Under the pieces are notes generated by a model that saw only the letters and a program-made list of their open reading frames with translations, made no database searches and was not told the origin of the DNA. Positions 23,736 through 31,275 of a DNA stretch of 32,372 bases are shown one piece after another. Location of the stretch: positions 1 to 32,372 of the forward strand of contig DAOVKU010000007.1 of the NCBI GenBank assembly GCA_030631665.1, read 5' to 3'. The number at the start of each line of letters is the position of its first letter. The stretch's first letter is position 1. Source of the DNA: Candidatus Omnitrophota bacterium. GTDB taxonomy: Bacteria; Omnitrophota; Gorgyraeia; DAOVKU01. Made by a program: the position numbers and the translations under genes.

Positions 23736-25466
23736 ATGGTAAAAACTTTTAGAGACAGGTTGATTGATATTCTTATAAAAGGCAAACTCATTACTGAAAA
23801 ACAACTGCAGGAGGCCTTAAATCTTCAAAAAATAAAGGGCGGACGCCTGTCTGAAATTTTAATTGGCCTGGATTTTGTCACCGAAAAAGACCTCAAGGTT
23901 GCTTTAAGTAAAAGTTTAGAAATACCACCCATTAATCTAACCAGGATTAAAATCGACAAAGGTATCCTTGATTTTATTCCACAGCGCATAGCCAAATTTT
24001 ATCAGCTTATCCCAATTTCTAAAATTAGAAATACGATTACGGTTGCTATGGCTGACCCTTTAAATGTTTTTGCCCTTGATGATATAAAGACATTGACTGG
24101 TTTTAAAGTCAGGCCGGCTATTGCCACTCAGAAGGAAATAACATCTGCCATAAATCAGTACTACGGCGAGGAGACTAAAGTGGCCCTTGAGGGCATTATG
24201 GAGAATATAAAAGAGTCAGAATTAGAGATGGTAACCGAGGAGAGCCAAGAAGGATGGATTGATACCTCTACCTTGATGCAGATGGTTGAGGAGACGCCGG
24301 TAGTTAAAATAACCAATTTGATATTGACAAATGGGGTAAAAAAGAATGCCAGCGATATAATGATAGAGCCGTTAGAAGAGAAAGTTCGTGTAAGATTTAG
24401 AATTGACGGTATTTTACAAGAGCAGGAATCGCCTCCAAAATCCCTTCATAATGCTATTATTTCAAGAATCAAAGTTATTTCCGATTTAGACATAGCCGAG
24501 CGCCGTCTGCCGCAAGACGGCCGGTTTAAGGCAAAAATTTTAAATCGCGAGGTTGATTTTAGAGTTTCAGTATTACCTTCGAATATAGGAGAAAAGGTGG
24601 TATTGAGGGTTCTGGATAAAAGTGTTGTAACTCTTGATATTGAAAAACTCGGTTTTAATGAAACTTCTTTAAAAGTTATAAAAGAGACAGCCTTAAGACC
24701 TCATGGCATGGTTTTAGTTTGCGGCCCTACAGGTTGCGGAAAGACCACCACTCTTTATTCTATTTTACGTTTGATTCATACCCCGGATAAAAATATAGTC
24801 ACGGTTGAGGATCCGGTAGAGTTCCAACTTGACGGCGTAAATCAGGTAACAGCCAATCCGGAAATTAAGCTTACTTTTGCTAATGCCCTGCGTTCCATTC
24901 TGCGCCAGGACCCGGATATAATTATGATTGGAGAAATGCGTGATTTTGAAACCGTAGATATCGGCATCAAGTCCGCTCTAACCGGACATCTTGTTTTAAG
25001 CACTCTTCACACCACCGATGCCCCGGGTAGTATTGTGCGCATGATTAATATGGGCGTTGAGCCCTTTTTGATTACTTCCTCGGTTTTGCTGATAGCCTCC
25101 CAGAGACTGGTAAGAATTTTATGCGAGAATTGTAAGGAGAAATACGAAGCCAGCGTTTCTGTAAAGGAAGAACTTAAATTACCAAGAAATGAAAAAATAT
25201 TTTTTTATCGTGCAAAGGGATGCAGTAACTGTAATCAAACAGGTTATAAAGGAAGAACCGGTATAATAGAGACGATGCTACTTACACCTAAACTCGAAGA
25301 TTTGATTATAGATAAAGCCCCCGAAGCCCAGATTAAAAAGCAGGCCAGAATGGACGGGATGACGACTTTAAGAGAAAACGGTCTGAACAAAGCAAGAGAA
25401 AGCTTAACCTCGCTGGAAGAGGTTTTACGTGTAACAGCTTCTGATCAACCTTTAACGAAAACATAA
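23736..25466 (+). CDS. pilB: Type IV pilus assembly ATPase, PilB-type, copy 1
   Basis: About 576 residues. The N-terminal MshEN/GspE-N domain (about 1-150) is followed by the ATPase: GPTGCGKTTTL at Gly330-Lys336 (Cys in place of the usual Ser), Asp box TVEDPVEFQ, Walker B IIMIGEMRDFETV, His box LSTLHTTDAPG. A zinc tetracysteine loop (CENCKEK...CSNCNQTGYKGRTG) is diagnostic of PilB/GspE rather than PilT. Its MshEN half-motifs have lost most glycines (RLIDILIKGK, RLSEILIGLD). The ATG at 23736 is preferred over an in-frame TTG at 23727 that overlaps the previous stop. No clear Shine-Dalgarno. A close paralogue follows. Confidence 0.93.
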   Translation: MVKTFRDRLIDILIKGKLITEKQLQEALNLQKIKGGRLSEILIGLDFVTEKDLKVALSKSLEIPPINLTRIKIDKGILDFIPQRIAKFYQLIPISKIRNTITVAMADPLNVFALDDIKTLTGFKVRPAIATQKEITSAINQYYGEETKVALEGIMENIKESELEMVTEESQEGWIDTSTLMQMVEETPVVKITNLILTNGVKKNASDIMIEPLEEKVRVRFRIDGILQEQESPPKSLHNAIISRIKVISDLDIAERRLPQDGRFKAKILNREVDFRVSVLPSNIGEKVVLRVLDKSVVTLDIEKLGFNETSLKVIKETALRPHGMVLVCGPTGCGKTTTLYSILRLIHTPDKNIVTVEDPVEFQLDGVNQVTANPEIKLTFANALRSILRQDPDIIMIGEMRDFETVDIGIKSALTGHLVLSTLHTTDAPGSIVRMINMGVEPFLITSSVLLIASQRLVRILCENCKEKYEASVSVKEELKLPRNEKIFFYRAKGCSNCNQTGYKGRTGIIETMLLTPKLEDLIIDKAPEAQIKKQARMDGMTTLRENGLNKARESLTSLEEVLRVTASDQPLTKT

Positions 25467-25484
25467 TCCGCCTCAAGCGGATTA
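25464..25484 (+). repeat. Palindrome at the pilB copy 1 stop codon
   Basis: TAATCCGC, loop CTCAA, GCGGATTA: a perfect 8-bp stem whose first three bases are the TAA stop. No T run follows, so termination is doubtful. It could stabilise mRNA between the two pilB genes. Confidence 0.6.
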
Positions 25485-25495
25485 AATTCTGACAT

Positions 25496-25527
25496 ATGAC
25501 TTACGTTGTTACACTCCGTAAGTCATG
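25496..25527 (+). promoter_or_regulatory. Inverted repeat with ATG in distal arm, copy 3 (before pilB copy 2)
   Basis: ATGACTTACG (25496-25505) and CGTAAGTCAT (25517-25526) form a perfect 10-bp stem with an 11-nt loop. The distal arm ends in an ATG at 25525, in frame and 15 nt before the preferred start. This is the same 15-nt distance as the two rodA starts. It is the tightest of the three copies. Confidence 0.65.
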
Positions 25528-25539
25528 TCATCATTTAAA

Positions 25540-27246
25540 ATGCCGAAACCAATTTTAAAGAAAAGACTTCGAGAAATACTTATAGAAGGCAAACTAATTA
25601 ACCAGAAAGACCTGGACTCGGCACTTAAAATGCAGAGGGAAAAAGGTGGCACCTTAAGTAAAATTTTGGTTGAGCAGGGTGCCATTTCTGAGCAGGAATT
25701 AATGGTTGTATTGGGCAAGCAGTTAGGTATTCCTCCGCTTAATTTATTTAAAATTAAAATAGATAAAGAGGTAGTAAAATTAATCCCACCGCACGTAGCC
25801 CGTCACTATCAATTGATAGCTGTTTCTAAAATTGGCAAGACTATCACTGTGGCTATCGCCGACCCCTTAAACATTTTTGCCTTAGATGATATCCAGGTTT
25901 TAACCGGTAAGGACGTCAGGACTATTTTGGCTACATCAACTGATATAAAAAAGGCCATAGAAATATATTATGCATCCCATGAAGAGGAGATTACGAAAGT
26001 GATTGAAGAAGCCAAGCTTGAGAGTGTGGAAGTCATTGCCGAGAGAGAAAAAATTGACATAGAAGAATTAACGAAATCCAGTAAAGAAGCTCCCATAATT
26101 AAAATGGTTAATTTGATATTAATCGAGGCCCTGCGCAGGCGAGCTTCTGATATTCATATCGAGCCCTATGAGAATAAGTTGAGAATTCGTTATCGCGTTG
26201 ACGGCGTTTTGCATGAAATTCTCAACCCCCCCAAAAAAATTCAAAATGCCATTTTAGCCAGGTTAAAAATTATGTCGGGATTAGACATAACCCAAAGACG
26301 TCTTCCGCAGGATGGGCGTTTTAAGATCAAATGGGAGGAAAGGGAAATAGATTTTAGAGTTTCAGTTCTGCCGATACAATTTGGTGAAAAGATAGTTTTG
26401 AGGGCCCTGGATAAGTCGAGTTTATCTATAGGCCTTGATAAACTGGGATTTTTACCCAAGCCGCTTGAAACTTTTAAAGAAGCCATCTCAAAGCCATACG
26501 GGATGATACTGGTTACCGGCCCCACCGGCAGCGGAAAATCGACTACCTTATATTCAATAATAAATCAGTTAAATATCCCTGAACGCAATATTATTACTGT
26601 CGAAGACCCTGTAGAGTACCAGGTTGAAGGCATTACTCAGGTTCATGTAAAACCGGAAATCGGTTTAACTTTTGCCAACGGCCTGCGCTCTCTATTGAGG
26701 CAAAGTCCGGATGTAGTTATGGTTGGGGAAATACGTGATTATGAGACAGCTGACACAGCCATTAAAGCCTGTTTGACCGGCCAGTTAATTTTAAGCACCT
26801 TGCATACCAATGACGCTGCCGGTGCGGTTACCAGGTTGATTAACATGGGCATTGAGCCTTTTTTAGTGGCCTCGAGTTTAATCCTGACCTGTGCCCAGAG
26901 ACTCTGTCGTAGAATTTGTGAAGGGTGTAAGGAACCTGTTAAAATTACACAATCTGTTTTTGACCAGCTGGATTTCAAGGAAGATATAAAGAAAATTACT
27001 TTTTATAAGGGCTCAGGATGCAAGCGTTGCAATCAAACCGGCTATTACGGGCGCATGGGAACCCTGGAAACCCTGGCCATAAACGATGAGATAAGAGACA
27101 TGATACTGGATAAAGTTCCCAGTGATAAGATAAAGGAATATGCCGTTAAAAAAGGAATTATGTGCACTCTTAGAGATAATGCATTTGAGAAAGCCAAAAG
27201 GGGCTTAACCAGTCTGGAAGAAGTAATAAGAATAACCACGGAATAA
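25540..27246 (+). CDS. pilB: Type IV pilus assembly ATPase, PilB/GspE-type, copy 2
   Basis: About 568 residues, a close paralogue of the preceding gene. An MshEN domain (about 1-150; RLREILIEGKLI and TLSKILVEQGAIS) precedes an ATPase with canonical GPTGSGKSTTL (Gly327-Lys333), TVEDPVEYQ, VVMVGEIRDYETAD, STLHTNDAAG and a tetracysteine loop (CEGCKEP...CKRCNQTGYYGRMG). The two adjacent ATPases could power different pilin systems, act together or reflect a recent duplication. The ATG at 25540 aligns with the copy 1 start; ATG 25525 within the hairpin is the alternative. No Shine-Dalgarno is visible. pilC follows after 5 nt. Confidence 0.92.
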   Translation: MPKPILKKRLREILIEGKLINQKDLDSALKMQREKGGTLSKILVEQGAISEQELMVVLGKQLGIPPLNLFKIKIDKEVVKLIPPHVARHYQLIAVSKIGKTITVAIADPLNIFALDDIQVLTGKDVRTILATSTDIKKAIEIYYASHEEEITKVIEEAKLESVEVIAEREKIDIEELTKSSKEAPIIKMVNLILIEALRRRASDIHIEPYENKLRIRYRVDGVLHEILNPPKKIQNAILARLKIMSGLDITQRRLPQDGRFKIKWEEREIDFRVSVLPIQFGEKIVLRALDKSSLSIGLDKLGFLPKPLETFKEAISKPYGMILVTGPTGSGKSTTLYSIINQLNIPERNIITVEDPVEYQVEGITQVHVKPEIGLTFANGLRSLLRQSPDVVMVGEIRDYETADTAIKACLTGQLILSTLHTNDAAGAVTRLINMGIEPFLVASSLILTCAQRLCRRICEGCKEPVKITQSVFDQLDFKEDIKKITFYKGSGCKRCNQTGYYGRMGTLETLAINDEIRDMILDKVPSDKIKEYAVKKGIMCTLRDNAFEKAKRGLTSLEEVIRITTE

Positions 27247-27251
27247 AGAGG

Positions 27252-28466
27252 ATGCCTAAATTTAAATTTGTTGCCAAGAACCAACAAGGTCAAACTATTA
27301 GCGAGACCGTTGAGGCCCAGAGCGAAGAGGCCCTCATTGATTCTTTAAGAAAGAAACAATTGATTATAATTTCTGTTGCACCTCTTGCTGCCAAGGCCTT
27401 TAGTTTTTTTTCTAAGCTGCCTTCGGGTAAGGGCGTAAACATTGATGATTTAGTTGTTTTCTCAAGGCAACTGGCTACTATGGTTGATGCTGGCCTGCCT
27501 ATTGTGCAGGCACTTGATATACTTAGCGAGCAGATTGAGAAAAAACATTTTAAAACTATTGTATCACAGGTCAAAAAGGATGTTGAATCCGGCTCAAGCC
27601 TTTCCGAAGCCATGGCTAAACACCCTAGGGTTTTTTCTGAGTTGTTTGTTAATATGGTTGGCGCAGGAGAGGCAAGCGGTATGCTAGATGAAATTTTAGA
27701 CCGTCTTGCCAGTTATCTTGAAGCCACCAGCAAGTTAATTAAGAAGGTTCGTTCAGCTCTTGTTTATCCGGTGGTTATTATGGTTATGGCAATAGTCATA
27801 ACCCTTTTTCTGTTAATTAAAGTAGTGCCGACCTTTGAGGGTATTTTTGAGGGTTTTGGGGGGGCCTTGCCCCTGCCGACCTTAATATTGCTTAAAGTAA
27901 GTGATACTCTCAGGCGGTTTTTTCCTATTGTTTTTGGGATTGTAACTGTAATTGGGTTTATATTTTTTAGATATATTAAGACGCCCGTAGGCAGGCTGCA
28001 GTTTGATACTTTTATGTTAAAAATTCCTGTTTTCGGGAAAGTTTTACAAAAGGTAGCCGTTTCACGCTTTTCAAGGACATTAAGCACCCTTACCAAAAGC
28101 GGGGTTTCAATCCTAACTGCTCTTGAAATAGTTGGCAAGACAAGCGGCAATAAGGTGGTTGAGGTGGCGGTAAACAAAACCCGCGATTCCATTAAAGAAG
28201 GCGAGAGTATAGCCACCCCCCTGGCTAAAGCAAAGGTTTTTCCGCCAATGGTAGTGAGAATGATTTCAGTTGGCGAAGAGACCGGTTCACTGGAAGAAAT
28301 GCTTACTAAAATTGCCGATTTTTACGATGCAGATGTAACCACTACCGTTGACGGCTTGACTTCTTTGATAGAACCGCTGGTGATGATATTTTTGGGTCTG
28401 ATTATCGGTTCGATTGTAGTGGCTTTGTATATGCCTATATTTAAGATTGGAGAGTTGATTCAGTGA
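27252..28466 (+). CDS. pilC: Type IV pilus inner-membrane platform protein PilC (GspF family)
   Basis: A 404-residue polytopic protein with two GspF/T2SF domains. The first is about residues 65-190 (DLVVFSRQLATMVDAGLPIV), the repeat is about 270-395 (FSRTLSTLTKSGVSILTALE). Hydrophobic helices lie near 170-195, 218-242 and 375-398. An N-terminal segment (FVAKNQQGQTISETVEA) is typical. It couples the PilB motor to pilin assembly at the inner membrane. AAGAGG precedes the ATG. It closes the motor cluster; a 259-nt gap with a new promoter separates it from pilA. Confidence 0.95.
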   Translation: MPKFKFVAKNQQGQTISETVEAQSEEALIDSLRKKQLIIISVAPLAAKAFSFFSKLPSGKGVNIDDLVVFSRQLATMVDAGLPIVQALDILSEQIEKKHFKTIVSQVKKDVESGSSLSEAMAKHPRVFSELFVNMVGAGEASGMLDEILDRLASYLEATSKLIKKVRSALVYPVVIMVMAIVITLFLLIKVVPTFEGIFEGFGGALPLPTLILLKVSDTLRRFFPIVFGIVTVIGFIFFRYIKTPVGRLQFDTFMLKIPVFGKVLQKVAVSRFSRTLSTLTKSGVSILTALEIVGKTSGNKVVEVAVNKTRDSIKEGESIATPLAKAKVFPPMVVRMISVGEETGSLEEMLTKIADFYDADVTTTVDGLTSLIEPLVMIFLGLIIGSIVVALYMPIFKIGELIQ

Positions 28467-28581
28467 GGGCACAATTTTCTCAAGGACATATGCCTAATTC
28501 CAAGGAGGTTCGTCTTCGTAAGAAGCGATAATAGCTTTGGTTTAGCTTTCGGTTAATAACCTATACTTTGTGAGCCTTTGC

Positions 28582-28610
28582 CTGCCGCATGTTTAACCTA
28601 AAAGGCAGGG
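28582..28610 (+). repeat. GC-rich hairpin between pilC and pilA
   Basis: CCTGCC (28582-28587) and GGCAGG (28605-28610) pair over a 17-nt AT-rich loop. Similar CCTGCC/GGCAG material lies in the mreB leader (15006-15042). The rest of 28467-28659 shows no gene; no known riboswitch fold was recognised. Confidence 0.4.
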
Positions 28611-28659
28611 CAGGTGGGTGGGGTGAAAAGGATGAGTTTTTGCTTTTTTTTGGCATATC

Positions 28660-28688
28660 TTGACAAATTGGTATTTAGCAGGTATACT
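28660..28688 (+). promoter_or_regulatory. Sigma70-type promoter of pilA
   Basis: Perfect TTGACA (28660-28665), 17-bp spacer, TATACT (28683-28688). Start near 28695 gives a 40-nt leader with AGGAGGTG at 28721-28728. No GG-N10-GC sigma54 element, common for pilA in other bacteria, was seen here. Confidence 0.85.
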
Positions 28689-28734
28689 TTATTTGTAGAG
28701 TGAGTAAAGTCAAAAGATAAAGGAGGTGAAAAAA

Positions 28735-29193
28735 ATGCTTATGTTTAGAGGAAGAAAAGGTTTTACCCTCATTGAAATGATGATAGTTGTTGCCATTATT
28801 GCACTTTTAGCTACTATTGCTATTCCTAACTATATCAATTTTCAAAAGAAGGCTAAAACCGCTGAAGCCAAATCCTGTCTTGGTGGTATCAGAGAGTGTG
28901 AAGAGAGCTATTTTGCCGATGAAGCCAAATATCTGACTTGCATAGCATGTCCCGCCACAGCTTCAACAGGTACTCCTGTAGCTTGGGTTACCACTGGCCT
29001 TGCAGACGACAACTGGGATGTGATTGGATTTGAACCCAGAGGTTACGTGAGATATCAATATTCGGTAACCGCAGGAACTGGTACGGGCGACGCCGCCACC
29101 TTTGATGCTTATGCCAATGGTTCAGCTGCTAGCCTTGATAGTTTTACACTGGATCAGGACGCTGTGAAAGTTAAAGCCTGGACACCTTTGTAA
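28735..29193 (+). CDS. pilA: Type IV pilin (PilA-like major pilin)
   Basis: A 152-residue prepilin. The short basic leader MLMFRGRKG is cut by PilD before [20 protein letters not shown], giving mature Phe1 and Glu5 (Glu14 of the precursor), followed by the hydrophobic N-terminal helix. The globular part contains cysteines in [12 protein letters not shown] and TCIAC, suggesting one or two disulfides, and Ala/Gly/Thr-rich strands near the C-terminus. An in-frame GTG at 28726 lies within the Shine-Dalgarno and is rejected as start; ATG 28741 is also possible. Its own promoter, strong ribosome-binding site and terminator indicate independent high expression, as expected of a major pilin. Confidence 0.93.
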   Translation: MLMFRGRKGFTLIEMMIVVAIIALLATIAIPNYINFQKKAKTAEAKSCLGGIRECEESYFADEAKYLTCIACPATASTGTPVAWVTTGLADDNWDVIGFEPRGYVRYQYSVTAGTGTGDAATFDAYANGSAASLDSFTLDQDAVKVKAWTPL

Positions 29194-29226
29194 TAGTAGC
29201 TTGCTTTGAGAGTAGAATCATAGTAG

Positions 29227-29264
29227 AAAAAAGCCGTTTCTTAAATTTAAGAGGCGGCTTTTTT
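29227..29264 (+). terminator. Rho-independent terminator of pilA
   Basis: AAAAAAGCCG (29227-29236) pairs with CGGCTTTTTT (29255-29264). The loop region TTCTTAAATTTAAGAG is itself palindromic and extends the stem. It begins 34 nt after the pilA stop. Confidence 0.88.
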
Positions 29265-29319
29265 CTTGCCTTTTTCCATAATAGATGGTATTCTTTTGAA
29301 AAAAGAAGTTAAAATTAAA

Positions 29320-29418
29320 TTCTTAATCCTAAAGGATAGACCTCACTCTTTCCTTTTAACCCTAAAGGGTAGGCCTTTCTTTTTCTTTAATGAAACGGCC
29401 TAAGGGAGGGTCTAAGAC
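29320..29418 (-). repeat. Dispersed intergenic repeat, copy B (inverted relative to copy A)
   Basis: The reverse complement aligns with 12412-12505, including the 21-bp identical core (29356-29376). It has internal palindromes (CCCTAAAGGG; ATCCTAAAGGAT). It fills the gap between the pilA terminator and the TPR-like gene, ending about 18 nt before that gene's ATG. Confidence 0.7.
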
Positions 29419-29435
29419 AGCATTAAAAAAATCCT

Positions 29436-30317
29436 ATGCGCGAGGGCAGGTCATTTCTTTTTATACTTATAATACTTTTATTAATCTGCGTTTATGTCTT
29501 ACAATATAATATAGAAAATATAAAAAAAGCCTATCCGCAATTCGAAAGCCTGTTATATCTGCCCACCGGAAGGTTTATAAAATCGGCTGTTTTAGGATTT
29601 GATGAATTGGCTGCTGATATTTTGTATGTTAAAGCTATTGGGTATTTTGGCGGCCATTATTTAAGCGATAGAGAATATGAGTGGCTTTATCATATTTTAG
29701 ATGTAGTAACCACTTTAAGCCCTGCCTTTAAAGACCCTTATGAGTTCGGCGCTATTATTCTTGCTTTAGAAGCAGGGGAGATTGAGAATTCCAACCGGCT
29801 CTTAAAAAAAGGAATTAAACACAGCCCGCGCTACTGGCGCTTTCCTTTTTATTTAGGGTTTAATTATTTTTTTTATTTGGGTGATTATCAGAGCGCAGCT
29901 TTCTATATGGAACGTGCTTCAAGGTCACCTGGTCACCCGGCCTACTTACCCTCTCTGACTTCCAGATTATACGCGGAGGCCAGGAATCCGGAATATGCCA
30001 TAGAATTTCTGATTGAGATTTATAAGGGCACTGAAGATGAAATGATAAAAAAAGAGATAGAGGTAAGGATAAAAGAGCTTATAATTGAACGAGATTTGAA
30101 TTTATTGGAGAAAATGGTTAGGAGATATGTGCAACTTTATAATCACACGCCGCTTAGTTTAAAAGAATTGGTAAAGAGCAATTTGATTAAGTATATTCCC
30201 AAAGAACCCTTTGGCGGTCATTATTATATTGATGAAGAAGCAGGATTGGTTAGGAGCAGCACTCATCCTGAGAGATTGGGAATCTACCGTTCAAGTCTTT
30301 TAAAAAGGAACCCCTGA
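29436..30317 (+). CDS. Membrane-anchored TPR-like protein next to pilA (PilG-position gene)
   Basis: A 293-residue protein. An N-terminal hydrophobic helix (residues 7-24) could be a membrane anchor or uncleaved signal. The body is helical with TPR-like spacing: FGAIILALEAGEIENSNRLLKKG, YLGFNYFFYLGDYQSAAFYMERA and SRLYAEARNPEYAIEFLIEIY. The C-terminal GGHYYIDEEAGLVRSSTHPE resembles the end of pseudopilin-like or lipoprotein tails. No exact family can be named. In Myxococcus the pilG-pilH-pilI genes after pilA include an ABC ATPase and a membrane protein required for pili. Here the same order suggests a similar role (inference). No Shine-Dalgarno is visible before the ATG. Confidence 0.75.
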   Translation: MREGRSFLFILIILLLICVYVLQYNIENIKKAYPQFESLLYLPTGRFIKSAVLGFDELAADILYVKAIGYFGGHYLSDREYEWLYHILDVVTTLSPAFKDPYEFGAIILALEAGEIENSNRLLKKGIKHSPRYWRFPFYLGFNYFFYLGDYQSAAFYMERASRSPGHPAYLPSLTSRLYAEARNPEYAIEFLIEIYKGTEDEMIKKEIEVRIKELIIERDLNLLEKMVRRYVQLYNHTPLSLKELVKSNLIKYIPKEPFGGHYYIDEEAGLVRSSTHPERLGIYRSSLLKRNP

Positions 30318-30318
30318 A

Positions 30319-31236
30319 ATGATTAAAACTCATAATCTATCCAAGACATTCTTTTCGGGTTTTTTGAGAAAAAAGATAAAGGCTTTAGACGGATTAAATC
30401 TTGAAGTTAAATCAAACGAAATCTTTGGCTATCTGGGGCCGAATGGTTCAGGCAAAACCACTTCTATAAAGTTATTTGTCGGATTGCTAAAGCCCTCAGC
30501 GGGTAGAGTTAAAATTTTCAATCAGGATATCAATTCTCAAAATGTTCTCTCTCAAATTGGCTATATGCCGGAGGCCTCAAATTTTTATGATTATTTGACT
30601 GCCTGGGAACTCTTAGATTACTATGGCCAGCTCTGCCATTTAAAGAAAAGCATTCGAGGGCGAAGGGTTGAAGAACTCCTATCTTTAGTGGAACTGGAGA
30701 GATTTAAGACTATGCAGCTTCGGGGTTTCTCAAAAGGCATGCTTCAACGTTTAGGTATTGCCCAGGCTTTAATAAATGACCCCAAACTAGTTATTTTAGA
30801 TGAGCCTATGGCAGGCCTAGACCCTGGGGGTCGAAAGAAGGTAAGAGATATCATTATAGATTTAAAAAGAAAAGGAAAGACCATTTTTTTTAGCACCCAC
30901 GTTCTCTGGGATGTGGAGTTAATATGCGACCGCGTAGGCATATTGATAGACGGAAGGCTGAAAAATGTCGGCAGGTTAGATGAGATGCTTCAGCGTGAGG
31001 ATGGGTTTACAGAGATTATCTTTAAAAGTTTAACTAGTGAAGGAATGGCGGAAATCAGGAAAAATTTTAGCCAGATAGTAGAAGAGGGCAACCAGGTTTT
31101 AGTTTATGCTCGGGATGAACAACAAGTAGAATTTGCTTTATCTTTAGTCAATCAGAAAAAAGCTAAAATTTTTTCTTTGGCCCCTCAAAGAAAAACCCTG
31201 GAAGATATATTTATAAAAGAACTTGAGAAGAATTGA
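30319..31236 (+). CDS. ABC transporter ATP-binding protein (ABC-2 type), pilus-associated
   Basis: A 305-residue ATPase. Walker A GPNGSGKTTS is at residues 40-49, the Q-loop region is IGYMPEASNFYDYLTAWELL, the signature FSKGMLQRLGIAQAL replaces LSGGQ as is usual in ABC-2 exporters, Walker B is LVILDEPMAGLDP, and the switch His is in FFSTHVL. The C-terminal 75 residues form the regulatory domain typical of drug/gliding-type ABC-2 ATPases. AAAGGA precedes the ATG by about 10 nt, and it begins 1 nt after the TPR-like gene. With the permease downstream it is the likely counterpart of Myxococcus PilH by position; the substrate is unknown. Confidence 0.9.
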   Translation: MIKTHNLSKTFFSGFLRKKIKALDGLNLEVKSNEIFGYLGPNGSGKTTSIKLFVGLLKPSAGRVKIFNQDINSQNVLSQIGYMPEASNFYDYLTAWELLDYYGQLCHLKKSIRGRRVEELLSLVELERFKTMQLRGFSKGMLQRLGIAQALINDPKLVILDEPMAGLDPGGRKKVRDIIIDLKRKGKTIFFSTHVLWDVELICDRVGILIDGRLKNVGRLDEMLQREDGFTEIIFKSLTSEGMAEIRKNFSQIVEEGNQVLVYARDEQQVEFALSLVNQKKAKIFSLAPQRKTLEDIFIKELEKN

Positions 31237-31254
31237 AAATCAGGGTTTAGTAAT

Positions 31255-31271
31255 CGGAATTCAGGATTTAG
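31255..31271 (+). repeat. Short AGGATTTAG-type intergenic repeat, copy 2
   Basis: Matches 3104-3120 at 16 of 17 bases. It lies in the 39-nt gap between the ABC ATPase and permease genes, right before the permease ATG. Confidence 0.5.
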
Positions 31272-31275
31272 AATA

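Noticed and set aside
25464-25484. Terminator between the two pilB genes
   Set aside because: The palindrome is strong but is not followed by a T run, and the genes look co-oriented in one cluster.
27764-28216. 150-codon open frame on the - strand inside pilC
   Set aside because: It lies wholly within the well-supported pilC gene, has no recognisable motif and is typical of a shadow frame. The same applies to the other antisense frames in the window.
28467-28725. Possible c-di-GMP (GEMM) riboswitch before pilA
   Set aside because: The gap has hairpins but not the GEMM conserved core, and the pilA promoter at 28660 leaves only a 40-nt leader, too short for the aptamer.
28726-28737. GTG at 28726 as the pilA start
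   Set aside because: It lies inside the AGGAGGTG ribosome-binding site. The ATG at 28735 has ideal spacing and gives a normal prepilin leader.
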